The notes under the pieces: model-generated
The model's database searches: none
The model's input: only the letters and a program-made list of their open reading frames with translations
What the model was told of the DNA's origin: nothing
Part shown: piece by piece, positions 63,716-64,000 of the stretch
Layout: each line of letters starts with the position of its first letter
Numbering within the stretch: position 1 is the stretch's first letter
Program-made: the position numbers and the translations under genes
NCBI GenBank assembly: GCA_039621445.1
Contig: CP154955.1
Coordinates: forward strand, 51,737,384 to 51,801,383
Origin: Euglena gracilis
Lineage: Eukaryota; Euglenida; Euglenophyceae; Euglenales
DNA: 64,000 bases
Direction: 5' to 3'

Positions 63716-63772
63716 ACCTGGGGTATGGGGGTGGTATGGGGTATGGGGTATGGGGTATGGGGTATGGGGGAC
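63716..63772 (+). repeat. GGGGTAT heptamer array, first block
   Basis: Six to seven near-perfect TATGGGG units (with GGTGG variants), adjacent to the truncated 5' end of LINE-b. Confidence 0.85.
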
Positions 63773-63904
63773 AAAAAGTGAGGATTATTTTTTTGCCGGG
63801 GAGGTTTCGGGGGGGGGAGCCCCCCCGGGCAATCGAACAGTTTCATACGTTGCGCGATTAGCTTGCAAAAGAGGTCCGTGATTAAGATGAGGTTTATTTT
63901 GGGG
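63773..63904. other. spacer between heptamer arrays
   Basis: Includes a GGGGGGGG/CCCCCC pair that can form a hairpin at about 63798-63830. No gene seen. Confidence 0.4.
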
Positions 63905-63996
63905 GTTATTGGGGTATGGGGTATGGGGTATGAGGTATGGGGTAAGGGGTATGGGGTATGGGGTGTGGGGTATGGGGTATGGGGGTGGTATGGGGG
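63905..63996 (+). repeat. GGGGTAT heptamer array, second block
   Basis: About ten units of GGGGTAT with variants TATGAGG, TAAGGGG and TGTGGGG, running to the window end. Confidence 0.85.
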
Positions 63997-64000
63997 GCCC

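Noticed and set aside
1-64000. Bacterial or organellar origin, operons, Shine-Dalgarno sites
   Set aside because: Ty3 elements with chromodomains, LINEs, long low-complexity DNA and splice-like signals are nuclear; I see no operon or ribosomal genes.
1-64000. tRNA, rRNA or snRNA genes
   Set aside because: No cloverleaf, B-box pair or rRNA core sequence was recognised by eye. A tRNAscan or Rfam run would be decisive.

Overview
This window comes from a nuclear eukaryotic genome and is made almost wholly of mobile elements. I see no convincing cellular gene, rRNA, tRNA, operon or CRISPR array. Chromodomain Ty3/gypsy elements, LINEs with a PD-(D/E)XK-like endonuclease domain, a tyrosine-recombinase element and methyltransferase-like domains inside retroelement polyproteins together suggest an alga or other protist. 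The sequence alone does not name the host.

Layout. 1-3002: the 5' end of an LTR element (A1, minus strand) whose gag-like frame runs off the left edge. 3003-11498: a decayed Ty3 element (H). Its gag and integrase/chromodomain are on the plus strand, but the methyltransferase-to-RNase H part (about 5.85-10.2 kb) is inverted. Inside that inverted part sits a 1.5 kb tyrosine-recombinase element with terminal inverted repeats, next to a perfect 47-bp-arm palindrome. 12.0-12.5 kb: a minisatellite. 14178-18868: the 3' end of an old Ty3 copy (G4), split by a short LTR element (A2, 15713-18403, target duplication CTAG). 19586-23462: a broken LINE (LINE-a, minus) with two 2A-like motifs. 24628-25213 and 62355-63715: two parts of a second LINE (LINE-b, minus) separated by a giant Ty3 element.

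The giant element, G1 (25214-62354, 428-bp LTRs, about 16.8 kb without insertions), holds two nested relatives. G2 (32424-39908, duplication ACTCC) lies in its RT, and G3 (43715-56554, minus, duplication GATAC) lies in its 3' gene. G2 is itself split by a small LTR element D (35891-38192, duplication ACCC). G1 is ordered LTR, PBS, gag, in-frame UAG, protease, a pre-RT domain, RT, RNase H, integrase, chromodomain, and then a very long extra coding region before the 3' LTR. I call that region the post-pol gene; it occupies the position retroviral env occupies. Copies are in G1, G3 and G4, and a fragment is in H. I recognise no known family in it.

Most interesting signals: the post-pol gene and a splice-acceptor-like site conserved just before it; a UAG stop plus hairpin conserved at the gag/protease boundary of three copies; dense short palindromes within coding sequence that change in a paired way between copies; the TIR-bounded tyrosine-recombinase element; and LTR pairs of the nested (younger) elements that are more diverged than those of their host element. 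All of these elements look inactive as sequenced, since every pol or post-pol copy carries stops, frameshifts or deletions.
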